The notes: generated by a model from the letters alone, not told the origin. A DNA stretch of 64,000 bases from Brucella pituitosa (GCF_003049685.1 NZ_PYSY02000001.1:1860001-1924000); one strand, 5' to 3'. Positions 7,457 to 16,234 are shown, counted from the stretch's first letter. Numbers and translations: made by a program.

Positions 7457-8413
7457 TTATCTGGAATGATTGACCGATCCTTCGGTCAGAATACGCAAGA
7501 CGTTGATTGCTTCCTGCCCATCGGTGCGCGGATTTTCGCGTGTTTCGATGCAGTGCAGGAAATGCTGCAACTCGCGTGTCAGCGGCATTCCTTCTTCGAC
7601 GGGGATATAGATCGGATCGACCGATTTGAAAGCCCACTGATCATTCTCGCGCCATACTTCGTGCTTGTAGAATGCAAGCTTGCGATCCCAAGGCTCGGCA
7701 TCGTCAAAGACAAGCATACCCTTGGTCCCGGTCACACTCAGGCGACGCTCACGATAGGAATTCATTCGGGAAGCGAAGAGATGGCCGCGAATGCCGCTTG
7801 GGAATTCGAGATGCACATGGGCGAAATCGCTGATCTTATCGATGATTGCCGTGCCCTCACCGCGAACAGCTGAAGGCTCTTCGCCGGTGATGGCAAGAAC
7901 CATCGAAAGATCGTGCGGTGCAAGGTCCCAGAGCGCATCGAACTTGTCGTGGAACTTACCGAAACCGACGCGGTGTGAATGCACGTAGCGAATATCGCCG
8001 AGCTCACCGCTCTTCACCATGTCGAGCAGCTTCTCAAATGCCGGATGGAAACGCAGGATATGCCCAACCATGAACACGCGACCATTTTCGCGTGCAGCCG
8101 CAACTTCTGCTTCTGCATCGGCAACTTCCAGCGCGATCGGCTTTTCAACCAGAACGTCCTTGCCGTTCTTCACTGCTTCAATTGCGTATTGCGCGTGAAA
8201 CTGCGCAGGCAGCGCCAAAACGATGCCATCAATATCGGCGCGCGAGAAAAGTTCGTCGACCGGAATGTTGGGAACACCGAACTCAGAAGCGAATCGTTCC
8301 GCATTCTGTGGATTGGCGTCAGAAACACCATGAAGGGCCCCGAGGCTCTTCAAGGTACGAATATGGTTGCCGCCCCAATAGCCACAACCCAAAACCGCAA
8401 TACGAGGTGCCAT
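7457..8413 (-). CDS. Gfo/Idh/MocA NAD(P)-dependent sugar dehydrogenase, GnnA-like
   Basis: Encodes 318 aa. The Rossmann motif GCGYWGGNH is at residues 9-17 and the family's EKPIAL motif at 90-95 (Glu90-Lys91-Pro92). The C-terminal part is the mixed alpha/beta substrate domain. In the proposed pathway it oxidises C3 of UDP-GlcNAc so that the neighbouring aminotransferase can install the second amine. Length and gene pairing fit GnnA; WlbA/WbpB (acting on UDP-GlcNAcA) is the main alternative. The start is supported by the conserved N-terminus MAPRIAVLGCGYWG. Confidence 0.82.
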   Translation of the reverse strand: MAPRIAVLGCGYWGGNHIRTLKSLGALHGVSDANPQNAERFASEFGVPNIPVDELFSRADIDGIVLALPAQFHAQYAIEAVKNGKDVLVEKPIALEVADAEAEVAAARENGRVFMVGHILRFHPAFEKLLDMVKSGELGDIRYVHSHRVGFGKFHDKFDALWDLAPHDLSMVLAITGEEPSAVRGEGTAIIDKISDFAHVHLEFPSGIRGHLFASRMNSYRERRLSVTGTKGMLVFDDAEPWDRKLAFYKHEVWRENDQWAFKSVDPIYIPVEEGMPLTRELQHFLHCIETRENPRTDGQEAINVLRILTEGSVNHSR

Positions 8414-8492
8414 AAAACTAAGCCTTTGCTTTCCGCTAGTTACTTATCTACGCAAATCGTGGAAAACAAGACGAAAGCTATGCGAAGAGTGC

Positions 8493-8521
8493 TTGACAGG
8501 GTCCCGTTCCCCACATATACC
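8493..8521 (+). promoter_or_regulatory. sigma-70 promoter of tRNA-Met
   Basis: TTGACA (8493-8498), 17-bp spacer, TATACC (8516-8521). Predicted transcription start near 8528, about 68 nt before the tRNA. Confidence 0.7.
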
Positions 8522-8595
8522 GCCGCCATTCCTTGCATGAACGCGGTTCGTGAAACGCTGGAGACAGCGCCGAAAACTGTTTCACTGCAATGTGT

Positions 8596-8672
8596 GGCGG
8601 AGTAGCTCAGTAGGTTAGAGCAGAGGAATCATAATCCTTGTGTCGGCGGTTCGAATCCGTCCTCCGCTACCA
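8596..8672 (+). tRNA. tRNA-Met (anticodon CAT), elongator type
   Basis: A 77-nt cloverleaf read by eye. The acceptor stem is GGCGGAG/CTCCGCT, with a G-U first pair. D-arm GCTC/GAGC, anticodon stem GAGGA/TCCTT with loop ATCATAA (CAT at positions 34-36), T-arm GGCGG/CCGTC with TTCGAAT, and an encoded CCA end. The first-pair geometry and D-loop fit elongator Met rather than initiator. A lysidine-modified Ile tRNA also has CAT but differs in the alphaproteobacterial copies I recall. Confidence 0.93.
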
Positions 8673-8911
8673 ACAGCACCCAGCAACAGTGTTTCAGCTA
8701 CTTCAGGCTCTGGAAGCCTAATCTCCCCCCTATTTGTCTCTATGTTGAACGCGCGCGGTGCGAGCGGCTTTTAGCTTAGTCACCACCTGCAGCGATGAAC
8801 CACTTGTTTCAACACAATGATGCGGCAATGCTTCACTGGATAGAACCGTGGCGCCGGACTATATCAGAGTTGGTTGCGCACCCTTGGCGCAACGCAAACT
8901 GGCAAGAGAGA

Positions 8912-9331
8912 ATGACCGTTCTTATCAATCAGCCCCACCCATCCATAGACAGAGCGTCCATCGACAAATTGGTCAGCACTTTTTATGGAAGAGCCCGCGA
9001 AGACGACGTTATCGGCCCAATCTTTTCAGAGGCAGTGGATGACTGGGATCACCATATTGAACGCATCAGCGAATTCTGGTCATCCGTTATCCTGAAAACC
9101 GGACGTTACGATGGGCGGCCTATGCCCCCACACATTCGCCTGGGCCTTAAAAACGAACATTTTGATCGTTGGTTGCAATTGTTTGAGCAGACAGCGCGGG
9201 ACATTTTCCCACCTGACGGAGCAATTGTTTTCATTGATCGCGCCCGCCGGATTGCCGATAGTTTTGAAATGGCAATCGCCACGCATTCCGGGCAGATCGC
9301 AGCACCACGCCATTCACGCAAGCCGTTATAA
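8912..9331 (+). CDS. group III truncated hemoglobin
   Basis: Encodes 139 aa from ATG 8912, which follows AGAGAG; the longer frame from 8795 adds 39 residues not typical of the family. Group III signatures are visible: LVSTFYGRAREDDVIGPIF, DWDHHIERISEFWSSVIL, and the proximal histidine His83 in NEHFDRWLQLF. These small haem proteins bind O2 or NO in the cytoplasm; the precise role in this lineage is unknown. It is monocistronic, between tRNA-Met and a hairpin terminator. Confidence 0.88.
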   Translation: MTVLINQPHPSIDRASIDKLVSTFYGRAREDDVIGPIFSEAVDDWDHHIERISEFWSSVILKTGRYDGRPMPPHIRLGLKNEHFDRWLQLFEQTARDIFPPDGAIVFIDRARRIADSFEMAIATHSGQIAAPRHSRKPL

Positions 9332-9335
9332 AAGA

Positions 9336-9369
9336 AACCGCCTGCCTCTGATAACAGAAGCAGGCGGTT
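9336..9369 (+). terminator. hairpin terminator after the hemoglobin gene
   Basis: Perfect 10-bp arms AACCGCCTGC (9336-9345) and GCAGGCGGTT (9360-9369), 14-nt loop, followed by a weak T stretch. Confidence 0.65.
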
Positions 9370-9382
9370 CAATAGTTTTCAA

Positions 9383-9430
9383 CGCGCGTCTTATCCGAAA
9401 ACCGCTATAAACACTTTTCGGAACGCGCGC
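9383..9430. repeat. Rhizobiales-type palindromic repeat, copy 4
   Basis: Arms CGCGCGTCTTATCCGAAAA and TTTTCGGAACGCGCGC flank a short centre. It is a variant of the second module at 188-291. It abuts the ocd stop codon at 9433. Confidence 0.65.
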
Positions 9431-9432
9431 TT

Positions 9433-10509
9433 TTATGCAGCAGGTTTAGACTTTTCTGCCTGAAGCTGCTGCTTGTGTCGCAGCAACATGCCATAGAGAT
9501 CGCGCGGCTCATCCGGATCAGCAAGAAGATCCAGCTGCTCATAGAAGCCTGTATCCTTCAGCTTGTCGCGAACGTAGCGCAGGGCCGAGAAGTCTTCCGT
9601 TGCAAAGCCGACCGAGTCAAACAGCGTAATCTGACGCGCATCCTTGCGGCCTTCAGTCTTGCCGGTGATCACTTCCCACAGTTCATTGACAGGATAATCT
9701 TCCGGCAGCTGCTGGATTTCACCTTCAATGCGAGTCTGCGGCGGGTACTCGACAAAAATGTCCGAACGGCGAAGGATATCGCCGTGCAGTTCGGTCTTTC
9801 CAGGGCAATCACCGCCGACCGCGTTGATATGCACACCAGCACCAACCATGTTGTCGGTCAGGATCGTCGCATTGAGCTTGTCGGCCGTTACGGTCGTGAT
9901 GATGTCCGCACCCTCGACCACTTCTTCAACATCTTTGCAGATCACGATATCAATGCCTGCGCCTTCGAGATTGCGCGCGCATTTTTCTGAAGCCGTGCGG
10001 TCAATATCGTAAAGACGCAGCTTGTCGATACCGAGAATTGCCTTGAACGCTAAGGCCTGAAACTCGCTCTGTGCGCCGTTGCCGATAATCGCCATCGTGC
10101 GCGCATTCTTTGGCGCAAGATGCTTTGCGGCAACTGCTGAGGTCGCAGCCGTGCGCAACGCCGTCAGGATGGTCATTTCGGTCAGAAGCATCGGATAGCC
10201 ACTGCCAACATCCGAAAGAACACCGAAAGCCGTCACTGTCTGCAGGCCGTCACGCGTATTCTTCGGATGGCCGTTCACATATTTGAAGCCGTACATCGTA
10301 CCGTCGCTTGTCGGCATCAGCTCGATCACGCCTTCATCGGAATGCGAAGCCACGCGTGGCGTCTTGTCGAAACTTTCCCAACGGCGGAAGTCCTCTTCCA
10401 CGTAATCGGCAAGTTCCTTGAGGAAGGTCTCGACGCCGACGGAAAGCACCAGCTTCATCATGTGATCGACACTGACGAAAGGGACGATATTCAGGTTCGG
10501 TTGGGTCAT
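9433..10509 (-). CDS. ocd: ornithine cyclodeaminase
   Basis: Encodes 358 aa, mu-crystallin/OCD family. It converts L-ornithine to L-proline and ammonia using NAD. The NAD-binding loop IGNGAQSEFQALAF is near residue 141; the upstream signatures GFKYVNGHP and MTILTALRTAATSAVAAKHL carry the Lys/Arg substrate contacts. AGGAG precedes the ATG. It lies 64 bp downstream of the arginase gene on the same strand, so the pair forms an arginine-ornithine-proline operon as in Agrobacterium and Brucella. Length matches the rhizobial enzyme. Confidence 0.93.
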   Translation of the reverse strand: MTQPNLNIVPFVSVDHMMKLVLSVGVETFLKELADYVEEDFRRWESFDKTPRVASHSDEGVIELMPTSDGTMYGFKYVNGHPKNTRDGLQTVTAFGVLSDVGSGYPMLLTEMTILTALRTAATSAVAAKHLAPKNARTMAIIGNGAQSEFQALAFKAILGIDKLRLYDIDRTASEKCARNLEGAGIDIVICKDVEEVVEGADIITTVTADKLNATILTDNMVGAGVHINAVGGDCPGKTELHGDILRRSDIFVEYPPQTRIEGEIQQLPEDYPVNELWEVITGKTEGRKDARQITLFDSVGFATEDFSALRYVRDKLKDTGFYEQLDLLADPDEPRDLYGMLLRHKQQLQAEKSKPAA

Positions 10510-10573
10510 TCTTGCTCCTTAACATTCAGCGGCAGACCATTTGATCCCGCCAGCAGTGAATGCAGTTTTGAAA

Positions 10574-11494
10574 TCAATAGTTGATGGTTGGGCGGTCCAT
10601 GACGCTGCGGCCCAAAAGGCTCGCCATCAGGTCGACCATCACAGTTGCGGTACGTCCGCGTTCATCGAGAAATGGATTGAGCTCGACGAGATCGAGGCTC
10701 GTCACCAGATCGCTGTCATGCAGCATTTCCATGATGAGATGTGCTTCACGGAAGGTCGCGCCCCCCGGAACCGTAGTGCCGACAGCTGGCGCAATCGAAG
10801 GCTCAAGGAAATCGACATCAAGGCTCACATGCAGAAGGCCGTTTTCGTCCTTTACGCGCTGCAGGAAACGTCGCAACAGGGCTGCCACACCATGCTCATC
10901 GATGAGGCGCATGTCATAGACGGCAACATCCGTCTGCTTGATCGCGGCGCGTTCTGCCGGATCAACACTGCGAATACCCATCATGCAGACATTGGCAGGA
11001 TCAATCGGTGCCGCCAGTTCCGGGAAATAGCCTTCGAAGCCCTTCTGGCCGGTGTAATAGGCGACAGGCGTGCCATGCAGATTGCCGCTGCCTGTTGTTT
11101 CCAGCGTGTGGAAATCCGTATGAGCATCAAGCCACAGCACAAATTGCTTGCGACCCTTTTCTGCCGCGCGGCGCGCGATGCCGGGAACAGTGCCTGCTGC
11201 AAGCAGATGATCGCCACCGAGAAAGATCGGAAAACCGTCTTCGCTCTCACGATAAGCAGCTTCGCTGATTGCTTCGATCCAGGCGACAGCCTGCGGCAAA
11301 GCCTTGATCGCAGGATTGGGATGGGTCAAAGGGCGCAGTTCGGCCGGCACCAGATTGCCCAGATCGGTAAACTCGTGGCCGAGTTCGCGAATCGCCTCCG
11401 CAATGCCCGCGGCGCGATAACCGTCGGGGCCCATATTGCAGCCCAGACGACCAGTGCCTTCCTGAACAGGCAATCCCAAAATCTTGCAATGCAT
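10574..11494 (-). CDS. rocF: arginase
   Basis: Encodes 306 aa, ureohydrolase family. It splits L-arginine into ornithine and urea at a binuclear Mn centre. Metal ligands are visible: His96 in GGDHLLAAG, Asp123/His125/Asp127 in DAHTDFHT, and Asp226/Asp228 in SLDVDFLEP. AGGAG is eight bases before the start. It is the first gene of an operon with ocd and divergent from an Lrp/AsnC regulator, with three direct repeats between them. Confidence 0.95.
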   Translation of the reverse strand: MHCKILGLPVQEGTGRLGCNMGPDGYRAAGIAEAIRELGHEFTDLGNLVPAELRPLTHPNPAIKALPQAVAWIEAISEAAYRESEDGFPIFLGGDHLLAAGTVPGIARRAAEKGRKQFVLWLDAHTDFHTLETTGSGNLHGTPVAYYTGQKGFEGYFPELAAPIDPANVCMMGIRSVDPAERAAIKQTDVAVYDMRLIDEHGVAALLRRFLQRVKDENGLLHVSLDVDFLEPSIAPAVGTTVPGGATFREAHLIMEMLHDSDLVTSLDLVELNPFLDERGRTATVMVDLMASLLGRSVMDRPTINY

Positions 11495-11559
11495 AAAGTG
11501 CTACTCCTGAGAAATTATTCTCTTAGATTGACCATTTACGCTTGGCGATGTGAAGCAAC

Positions 11560-11605
11560 CGGATTGGCAATTTTAACGGTTTGGTTTATCATAATGTCGG
11601 TTTGG
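11560..11605. promoter_or_regulatory. three CGGWTTGG direct repeats between arginase and Lrp gene
   Basis: CGGATTGG at 11560, CGGTTTGG at 11577 and CGGTTTGG at 11598, in a 131-bp divergent promoter region. Spacings of 17 and 21 bp put at least two copies on one helix face. A tandem array suits a multimeric Lrp-type regulator. Confidence 0.5.
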
Positions 11606-11625
11606 CTTTTCAAAATGGAGAAAAC

Positions 11626-12063
11626 ATGGACGATCTGGATGAAAAGCTAATCACGCTTTTACGTCACAATGGCCGACGCAGCATTTCGGACGTGGCAATT
11701 GATCTTGGTGTTTCGCGTGCGACTGTTCGCTCGCGCATGGAACGGTTGGAACAGTCCGGCGACATCATTGGCTATACGGTGATCCTGCGGTCTGATGCGG
11801 TAGATCTGCCGGTGCGCGGTATCATGATGATTGAAATCGAAGGCCATGTCGCCGACCGTGTGGTCAAGGCACTTGGCGGCTTCTCCGAAATTTCAGCCAT
11901 CCACACCACCAATGGTCGTTTCGATCTGGTGGTGGAACTGGGTGCTGCAACACTGACCGATTTCGATGCCGTGCTCCGTCGCATCCGATTGGTGCCAGGC
12001 ATCAAGGCCAGCGAAACCAATCTACTGCTTGCTACCCCACGCTCAACACGGGCGCGTCTGTAA
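11626..12063 (+). CDS. Lrp/AsnC-family regulator of the arginase-ocd operon
   Basis: Encodes 145 aa from ATG 11626, which follows GGAG; an upstream frame from 11581 lacks a ribosome site. N-terminal helix-turn-helix is about residues 18-45 (SISDVAIDLGVSRATVRSRMERLEQSG); the RAM ligand and oligomerisation domain follows. It is divergently transcribed from arginase/ocd, the usual layout for a substrate-responsive activator, probably of arginine or ornithine. It ends at a strong shared terminator. Confidence 0.88.
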   Translation: MDDLDEKLITLLRHNGRRSISDVAIDLGVSRATVRSRMERLEQSGDIIGYTVILRSDAVDLPVRGIMMIEIEGHVADRVVKALGGFSEISAIHTTNGRFDLVVELGAATLTDFDAVLRRIRLVPGIKASETNLLLATPRSTRARL

Positions 12064-12070
12064 TAAAAAA

Positions 12071-12096
12071 AGCCCGGCAATTTGCCGGGCTTGTTT
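12071..12096. terminator. bidirectional terminator
   Basis: Stem AGCCCGGCA/TGCCGGGCT (12071-12079, 12083-12091), 3-nt loop, an A-run before and a T-rich stretch after. Shared by the Lrp gene and the convergent reductase. Confidence 0.85.
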
Positions 12097-12106
12097 GTTT
12101 TCGCGG

Positions 12107-13222
12107 TTAGGCAAGGATCGGATAATCCGTATATCCCTTGGCGCCACCGCCATACATATGCTGCTGATCCAGCTCATTGAGCGACGAATTATCCTTCAAA
12201 CGGCGAACGAGATCGGGGTTTGAGATGAATGGTTTGCCAAAGGCAACCACATCAGCGCGGCCGCTTTCGATTTCCTGTTCAGCCAGCTCGCGATCATAGC
12301 CATTATTGACCATCCAGGCAGCTTCGCCACCGGCATCGCGATAAACCTGCTTGAGACGAGCATAATCGAACGGCTGCGGACCCTGCTGGAAATCGCGTGG
12401 GCCGCCGGTCGCACCTTCGATGATGTGAACATATGCAAGACCGTAAGAGGCAAGCTTCTCAATCACATAGTCAAACAGTGGCTGCGGATCGGAATCTGAC
12501 GCGTCATTGGCAGGCGTTACCGGCGAAAGACGAATACCAACTTTGCCCGGTGCAACCGACTTGGTGATTGCATCCACCACTTCAAACAGGAAACGCGCGC
12601 GGTTTTCGATAGAGCCACCATATTCATCAGTGCGGTGATTACTGTCCGAACGGAGGAACTGATCAATCAGATAACCGTTTGCTGCGTGGATTTCGACGCC
12701 GTCAAAACCAGCCACTTCAACAGCATCCTTCGCGGCCTTAGCATAGGTCGCAACGATTTCCGGCAGCTCGCTCTTTTCAAGCGCGCGCGGCTCGGATGTT
12801 GGCGCAAACTCGCCGGTGCCGTCCGGATGCACGAGATAGGTCTTCGACTTGGCCGTAATGGCCGAAGGCGCAACCGGCTTGCCGCCATTTGGCTGCAACG
12901 TGTTGTGCGAAATACGGCCCACATGCCACATCTGCACGACGATCTTGCCGCCCGCGGTGTGAACTGCGTCGGTCACGCGCTTCCAGCCGGCGAGCTGCTC
13001 ATCGGAATAAAGGCCCGGCACATCGGCATAGCCCTGTCCCTGATGGCTGATCGGCGTTGCCTCGGTGATGATGAGACCAGCACTTGCGCGCTGTTCATAA
13101 TAGGTGACGTTGAGGTCGTTTGGCACAGCGCGGGGCGAGCGATTGCGCGTCAGCGGTGCCATAACGATACGGTTGGCAAGCTTGAGATCGCCGACTGTAA
13201 CTGGATCGAACAATGTGGCCAT
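12107..13222 (-). CDS. Old Yellow Enzyme-family alkene reductase (NemA-like)
   Basis: Encodes 371 aa, FMN TIM barrel. It reduces activated C=C bonds (enones, maleimides, nitro compounds) with NAD(P)H. Seen: MAPLTRNRS near residue 22, VVQMWHVGRISH, the substrate-binding pair in EIHAANGYLIDQFLRS, NRARFLFEVVDAI and the FMN phosphate loop VAFGKPFISNPDLV. AAGGAA precedes the start. It is 41 bp downstream of an ArsR-type regulator on the same strand and is probably controlled by it. Confidence 0.92.
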   Translation of the reverse strand: MATLFDPVTVGDLKLANRIVMAPLTRNRSPRAVPNDLNVTYYEQRASAGLIITEATPISHQGQGYADVPGLYSDEQLAGWKRVTDAVHTAGGKIVVQMWHVGRISHNTLQPNGGKPVAPSAITAKSKTYLVHPDGTGEFAPTSEPRALEKSELPEIVATYAKAAKDAVEVAGFDGVEIHAANGYLIDQFLRSDSNHRTDEYGGSIENRARFLFEVVDAITKSVAPGKVGIRLSPVTPANDASDSDPQPLFDYVIEKLASYGLAYVHIIEGATGGPRDFQQGPQPFDYARLKQVYRDAGGEAAWMVNNGYDRELAEQEIESGRADVVAFGKPFISNPDLVRRLKDNSSLNELDQQHMYGGGAKGYTDYPILA

Positions 13223-13263
13223 AGATACATTTCCTTCAAGTGGGAACGATTGGGCAAATGGGA

Positions 13264-13593
13264 TTAAAGATCGGACAGCGATTTGAGCAAGGCGGCAATC
13301 GCCTCCTCATCGCGCTTGTAGAAGGTCCATTGGCCAACACGATGGGGCATGATCAGCCCCGCTTTCGTCAGCACGGACAAATGAGCAGAAACGGTGGACT
13401 GGGAGAGACCACACCGTTCGAACTGGCCCGCACACACACCCATCTCCAGAGGCATGTGCTGATCGGAGAAATGATTCTCCGGTTCCTTGAGCCAGCTCAA
13501 AATGTCGAGACGAACAGGATGAGCGAGCGCCTTGAGTATTTCGTCCAAAGGCATAGCTAATGCTATGGTTTGAATGTCCGACATCACGTTCAC
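13264..13593 (-). CDS. ArsR-family repressor, putative thiol sensor
   Basis: Encodes 109 aa (an ATG four codons in is also possible). Winged helix: ALAHPVRLDILSWL near residue 22 and recognition helix LSQSTVSAHLSVLTKAGL at 63-80. Two cysteines, Cys54 and Cys61, bracket the start of the helix-turn-helix (GVCAGQFERCGLSQ). The linkage to an alkene reductase suggests sensing of electrophiles or quinones rather than metals; this is inference. A 20-bp dyad at 13611-13630 lies 18 bp upstream of the start. Confidence 0.88.
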   Translation of the reverse strand: MNVMSDIQTIALAMPLDEILKALAHPVRLDILSWLKEPENHFSDQHMPLEMGVCAGQFERCGLSQSTVSAHLSVLTKAGLIMPHRVGQWTFYKRDEEAIAALLKSLSDL

Positions 13594-13610
13594 CTCGCTG
13601 ATCTTCGTTC

Positions 13611-13630
13611 ATATCGTCATTTCACGATAT
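13611..13630. promoter_or_regulatory. predicted ArsR-type operator
   Basis: Perfect inverted repeat ATATCGT-N6-ACGATAT, with a third half-site TATCGT at 13634. The ATA-N-TAT layout is typical of ArsR operators, and its place just upstream of the regulator gene suits autorepression of regulator and reductase. Confidence 0.7.
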
Positions 13631-13690
13631 AAGTATCGTTTGTATTCGATTTGAAAAGAGGGAGGTCGTTCACATGCGCGTGAGCAGGTA

Positions 13691-13793
13691 AAAAGCATTT
13701 CCAGCAAAAGTGCGAAGCGGTTTTGCGTTGGATAATGCGTAAAGCAAATAATTAGAGCGGTTCCGACAATTCATTCCTAGCTGGAACCGCTCC
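13691..13793. repeat. Rhizobiales-type composite repeat, copy 5
   Basis: AGCATTTCCAGCAAAAGTGC with GAAGCGGTTTTGCG, then a perfect 10-bp inverted repeat GAGCGGTTCC (13755-13764) / GGAACCGCTC (13783-13792). Same modules and order as 1303-1398. Lies in the gap between the ArsR gene and tex. Confidence 0.72.
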
Positions 13794-13890
13794 AACTCAC
13801 GCCTTTCCTGTGGACCAATATGCCCGCCTTGATTGCGTCAAAGCACTATCCGACTATGTTCGCAGCAGATATTTTGGATTGGAATAATTA

Positions 13891-16197
13891 ATGGCCAACG
13901 ACATCAAGCGCATTGCCGCAATCATTGCAGCGGAAATCAACGCAAAGCCGGAACAGGCAATCGCCGCCATTGGTCTGCTGGATGAAGGCTCAACCGTGCC
14001 TTTCGTTGCGCGTTACCGCAAGGAGGTCACCGGCGGGCTTGACGACACCCAGTTGCGCATGCTGGACGAGCGCCTCTCCTATTTGCGCGAGCTTGAAGCG
14101 CGACGCACTTCAATTCTGGAATCGATCCGCGGGCAGGAAAAACTGACGCCGGAACTCGAACTGAAAATCGCTGGCGTTCAGACCAAGGCCGAACTTGAAG
14201 ACCTGTACCTGCCGTATAAACCAAAGCGCCGCACCAAAGCGGAAATCGCTCGCGAGCGCGGTCTTGGACCACTTGCCGAAGCCATTCTGACCGACCGCAG
14301 GCTGGTTCCCACAGGGATTGCTGCGCAATATGTCACCGGTGAAGTTGCCGATGTGAAGGCAGCCCTTGAAGGCGCACGCGACATCATTGCCGAAGGCTTT
14401 GCCGAAAATGCCGAACTGATCGGCAATCTGCGTAACTATCTCAAAGATCGCGCCGTGCTGCGCTCGCGCGTTGTCGATGGCAAACAGGAAGCTGGCGCAA
14501 AATTCTCGGATTATTTCAACCATTCCGAACGCTGGGCAAATGTTGCGGGCCACCGCGCTCTCGCTATGCTGCGCGGTCGCAACGAGGATTTTCTGTCGCT
14601 CGATATTGAAATCGACGCCGACGACACATCACCGGTAAAGCCGGTCGAACGCAAAATTGCAGCCGCCTATAATATCGGCGCAACCCTGCCCGGCGACCGC
14701 TGGCTGATGGAAGTTGCAGGCTGGGCTTGGCGCGTCAAACTTTCGCTCTCCCTGTCGCTCGACCTCATGCGCGACCTGCGTGAACGCGCCGAGGAAGAAG
14801 CCATCAACGTCTTCGCCCGCAACCTCAAAGACCTGTTGCTCGCCGCCCCTGCCGGTTCGCGCGCCACCATGGGTCTCGATCCGGGCATCCGCACCGGCGT
14901 GAAGGTCGCAATCGTTGATGACACCGGCAAGCTGCTCGACACAACGACGGTCTATCCGTTTCCGCCAAAGAACGATGTGCGTGGTACCCAGGCCGAGCTC
15001 GCAAGCCTGATCCGCAAACACAAGATCGAATTGATTGCCATCGGCAATGGCACAGGCAGCCGCGAGACCGAACGCCTCGTCGTGGATATGCTCAACGAGC
15101 TGCCAGCGCCAAAGCCGCTCAAAGTCATCGTGTCGGAAGCAGGTGCATCGGTCTATTCAGCCTCAGCAACCGCTGCGGCTGAATTCCCGCAACTTGATGT
15201 GTCGCTGCGCGGTGCCGTTTCCATCGCCCGCCGCTTGCAGGACCCGTTGGCGGAACTCGTGAAGATCGAACCGAAATCTATCGGCGTCGGCCAGTATCAG
15301 CATGACGTCGATCAAGTCCGCCTTGCCCGCTCGCTGGACGCTGTGGTCGAAGACGCTGTGAACGCTGTTGGCGTCGATCTCAACATGGCATCCGCGCCGC
15401 TCCTCGCGCGTGTGTCCGGTCTTGGAAATTCTCTCGCCGAAGCAATCGTCGCACATCGTGACGAAGTCGGCGCTTTCAAGAACCGCAAGGAGCTTCTGAA
15501 AGTCGCTCGCCTCGGCAACCGCGCTTTTGAACAATGCGCAGGCTTTCTGCGTATCGCCAACGGCACCGAGCCGCTTGATGCGTCCTCCGTTCACCCGGAA
15601 GCCTATGGCGTTGCAAAAAAGATTGTTTCTGCCTGTGGCCGTGATGTACGCAGCCTCATGGGCGATAGCGCTGCGCTTAAAAGCCTCGATCCGCGCGTCT
15701 TTGTCGATGAGCGTTTTGGTCTGCCAACCGTGCGCGACATCATTGCCGAGCTTGATAAGCCGGGCCGCGATCCGCGTCCGGGCTTTAAAACCGCGACCTT
15801 CGCCGATGGCATTGATGACATCAAAGACCTCAAACCCGGCATGGTGCTGGAAGGCACAGTGACCAATGTTGCGGCCTTTGGTGCCTTTGTCGATATCGGC
15901 GTGCATCAGGACGGACTTGTGCATGTTTCGCAGCTTGCTGATAAATTTATCAAAGACCCGCATGAAGTGGTCAAGGCTGGCGACGTAGTGAAAGTGCGCG
16001 TGACGGAAGTGGATGTGCCACGCAAGCGCATCGGCCTCACAATGCGCAAAGACGGCGGAGAAGCCCCTGCCCCGCGCAACAATGCGCAGCGCGACGCGAA
16101 ACCTGCGCCGAAACAGAATTTCACGCCACGCAAGCAGGAGCAGCCGTCAACCGGCGGTTTTGGTGCAGCCCTTCTCGAAGCGATGAAGAAGAAATAA
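13891..16197 (+). CDS. tex: Tex, RNA-binding transcription accessory protein
   Basis: Encodes 768 aa, the full length of the family. Order: N-terminal helical Tex domain ([24 protein letters not shown]), a YqgF/RNase H-like domain ([17 protein letters not shown] near 327), helix-hairpin-helix region ([25 protein letters not shown]), and an S1 RNA-binding domain at about 650-720 ([28 protein letters not shown]). The basic tail is low complexity. Tex binds RNA polymerase and nucleic acid and affects expression and virulence in several pathogens. The ribosome site is weak. It is monocistronic with a terminator. Confidence 0.96.
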   Translation: MANDIKRIAAIIAAEINAKPEQAIAAIGLLDEGSTVPFVARYRKEVTGGLDDTQLRMLDERLSYLRELEARRTSILESIRGQEKLTPELELKIAGVQTKAELEDLYLPYKPKRRTKAEIARERGLGPLAEAILTDRRLVPTGIAAQYVTGEVADVKAALEGARDIIAEGFAENAELIGNLRNYLKDRAVLRSRVVDGKQEAGAKFSDYFNHSERWANVAGHRALAMLRGRNEDFLSLDIEIDADDTSPVKPVERKIAAAYNIGATLPGDRWLMEVAGWAWRVKLSLSLSLDLMRDLRERAEEEAINVFARNLKDLLLAAPAGSRATMGLDPGIRTGVKVAIVDDTGKLLDTTTVYPFPPKNDVRGTQAELASLIRKHKIELIAIGNGTGSRETERLVVDMLNELPAPKPLKVIVSEAGASVYSASATAAAEFPQLDVSLRGAVSIARRLQDPLAELVKIEPKSIGVGQYQHDVDQVRLARSLDAVVEDAVNAVGVDLNMASAPLLARVSGLGNSLAEAIVAHRDEVGAFKNRKELLKVARLGNRAFEQCAGFLRIANGTEPLDASSVHPEAYGVAKKIVSACGRDVRSLMGDSAALKSLDPRVFVDERFGLPTVRDIIAELDKPGRDPRPGFKTATFADGIDDIKDLKPGMVLEGTVTNVAAFGAFVDIGVHQDGLVHVSQLADKFIKDPHEVVKAGDVVKVRVTEVDVPRKRIGLTMRKDGGEAPAPRNNAQRDAKPAPKQNFTPRKQEQPSTGGFGAALLEAMKKK

Positions 16198-16200
16198 GCA

Positions 16201-16229
16201 AAAAGGGCGGCTACAAAAGCCGCCCTTTT
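16201..16229. terminator. bidirectional terminator
   Basis: 12-bp stem AAAAGGGCGGCT/AGCCGCCCTTTT with a 5-nt loop, between tex and a convergent ABC operon. Confidence 0.9.
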
Positions 16230-16234
16230 CACAA

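Noticed and set aside
8700..8760. terminator after tRNA-Met
   Set aside because: Only a weak AGGCT/AGCCT-like stem with no T-run; not supported.
10541..11650. 369-codon frame antisense to arginase
   Set aside because: Spans a whole gene plus both intergenic regions and lacks any protein signature.
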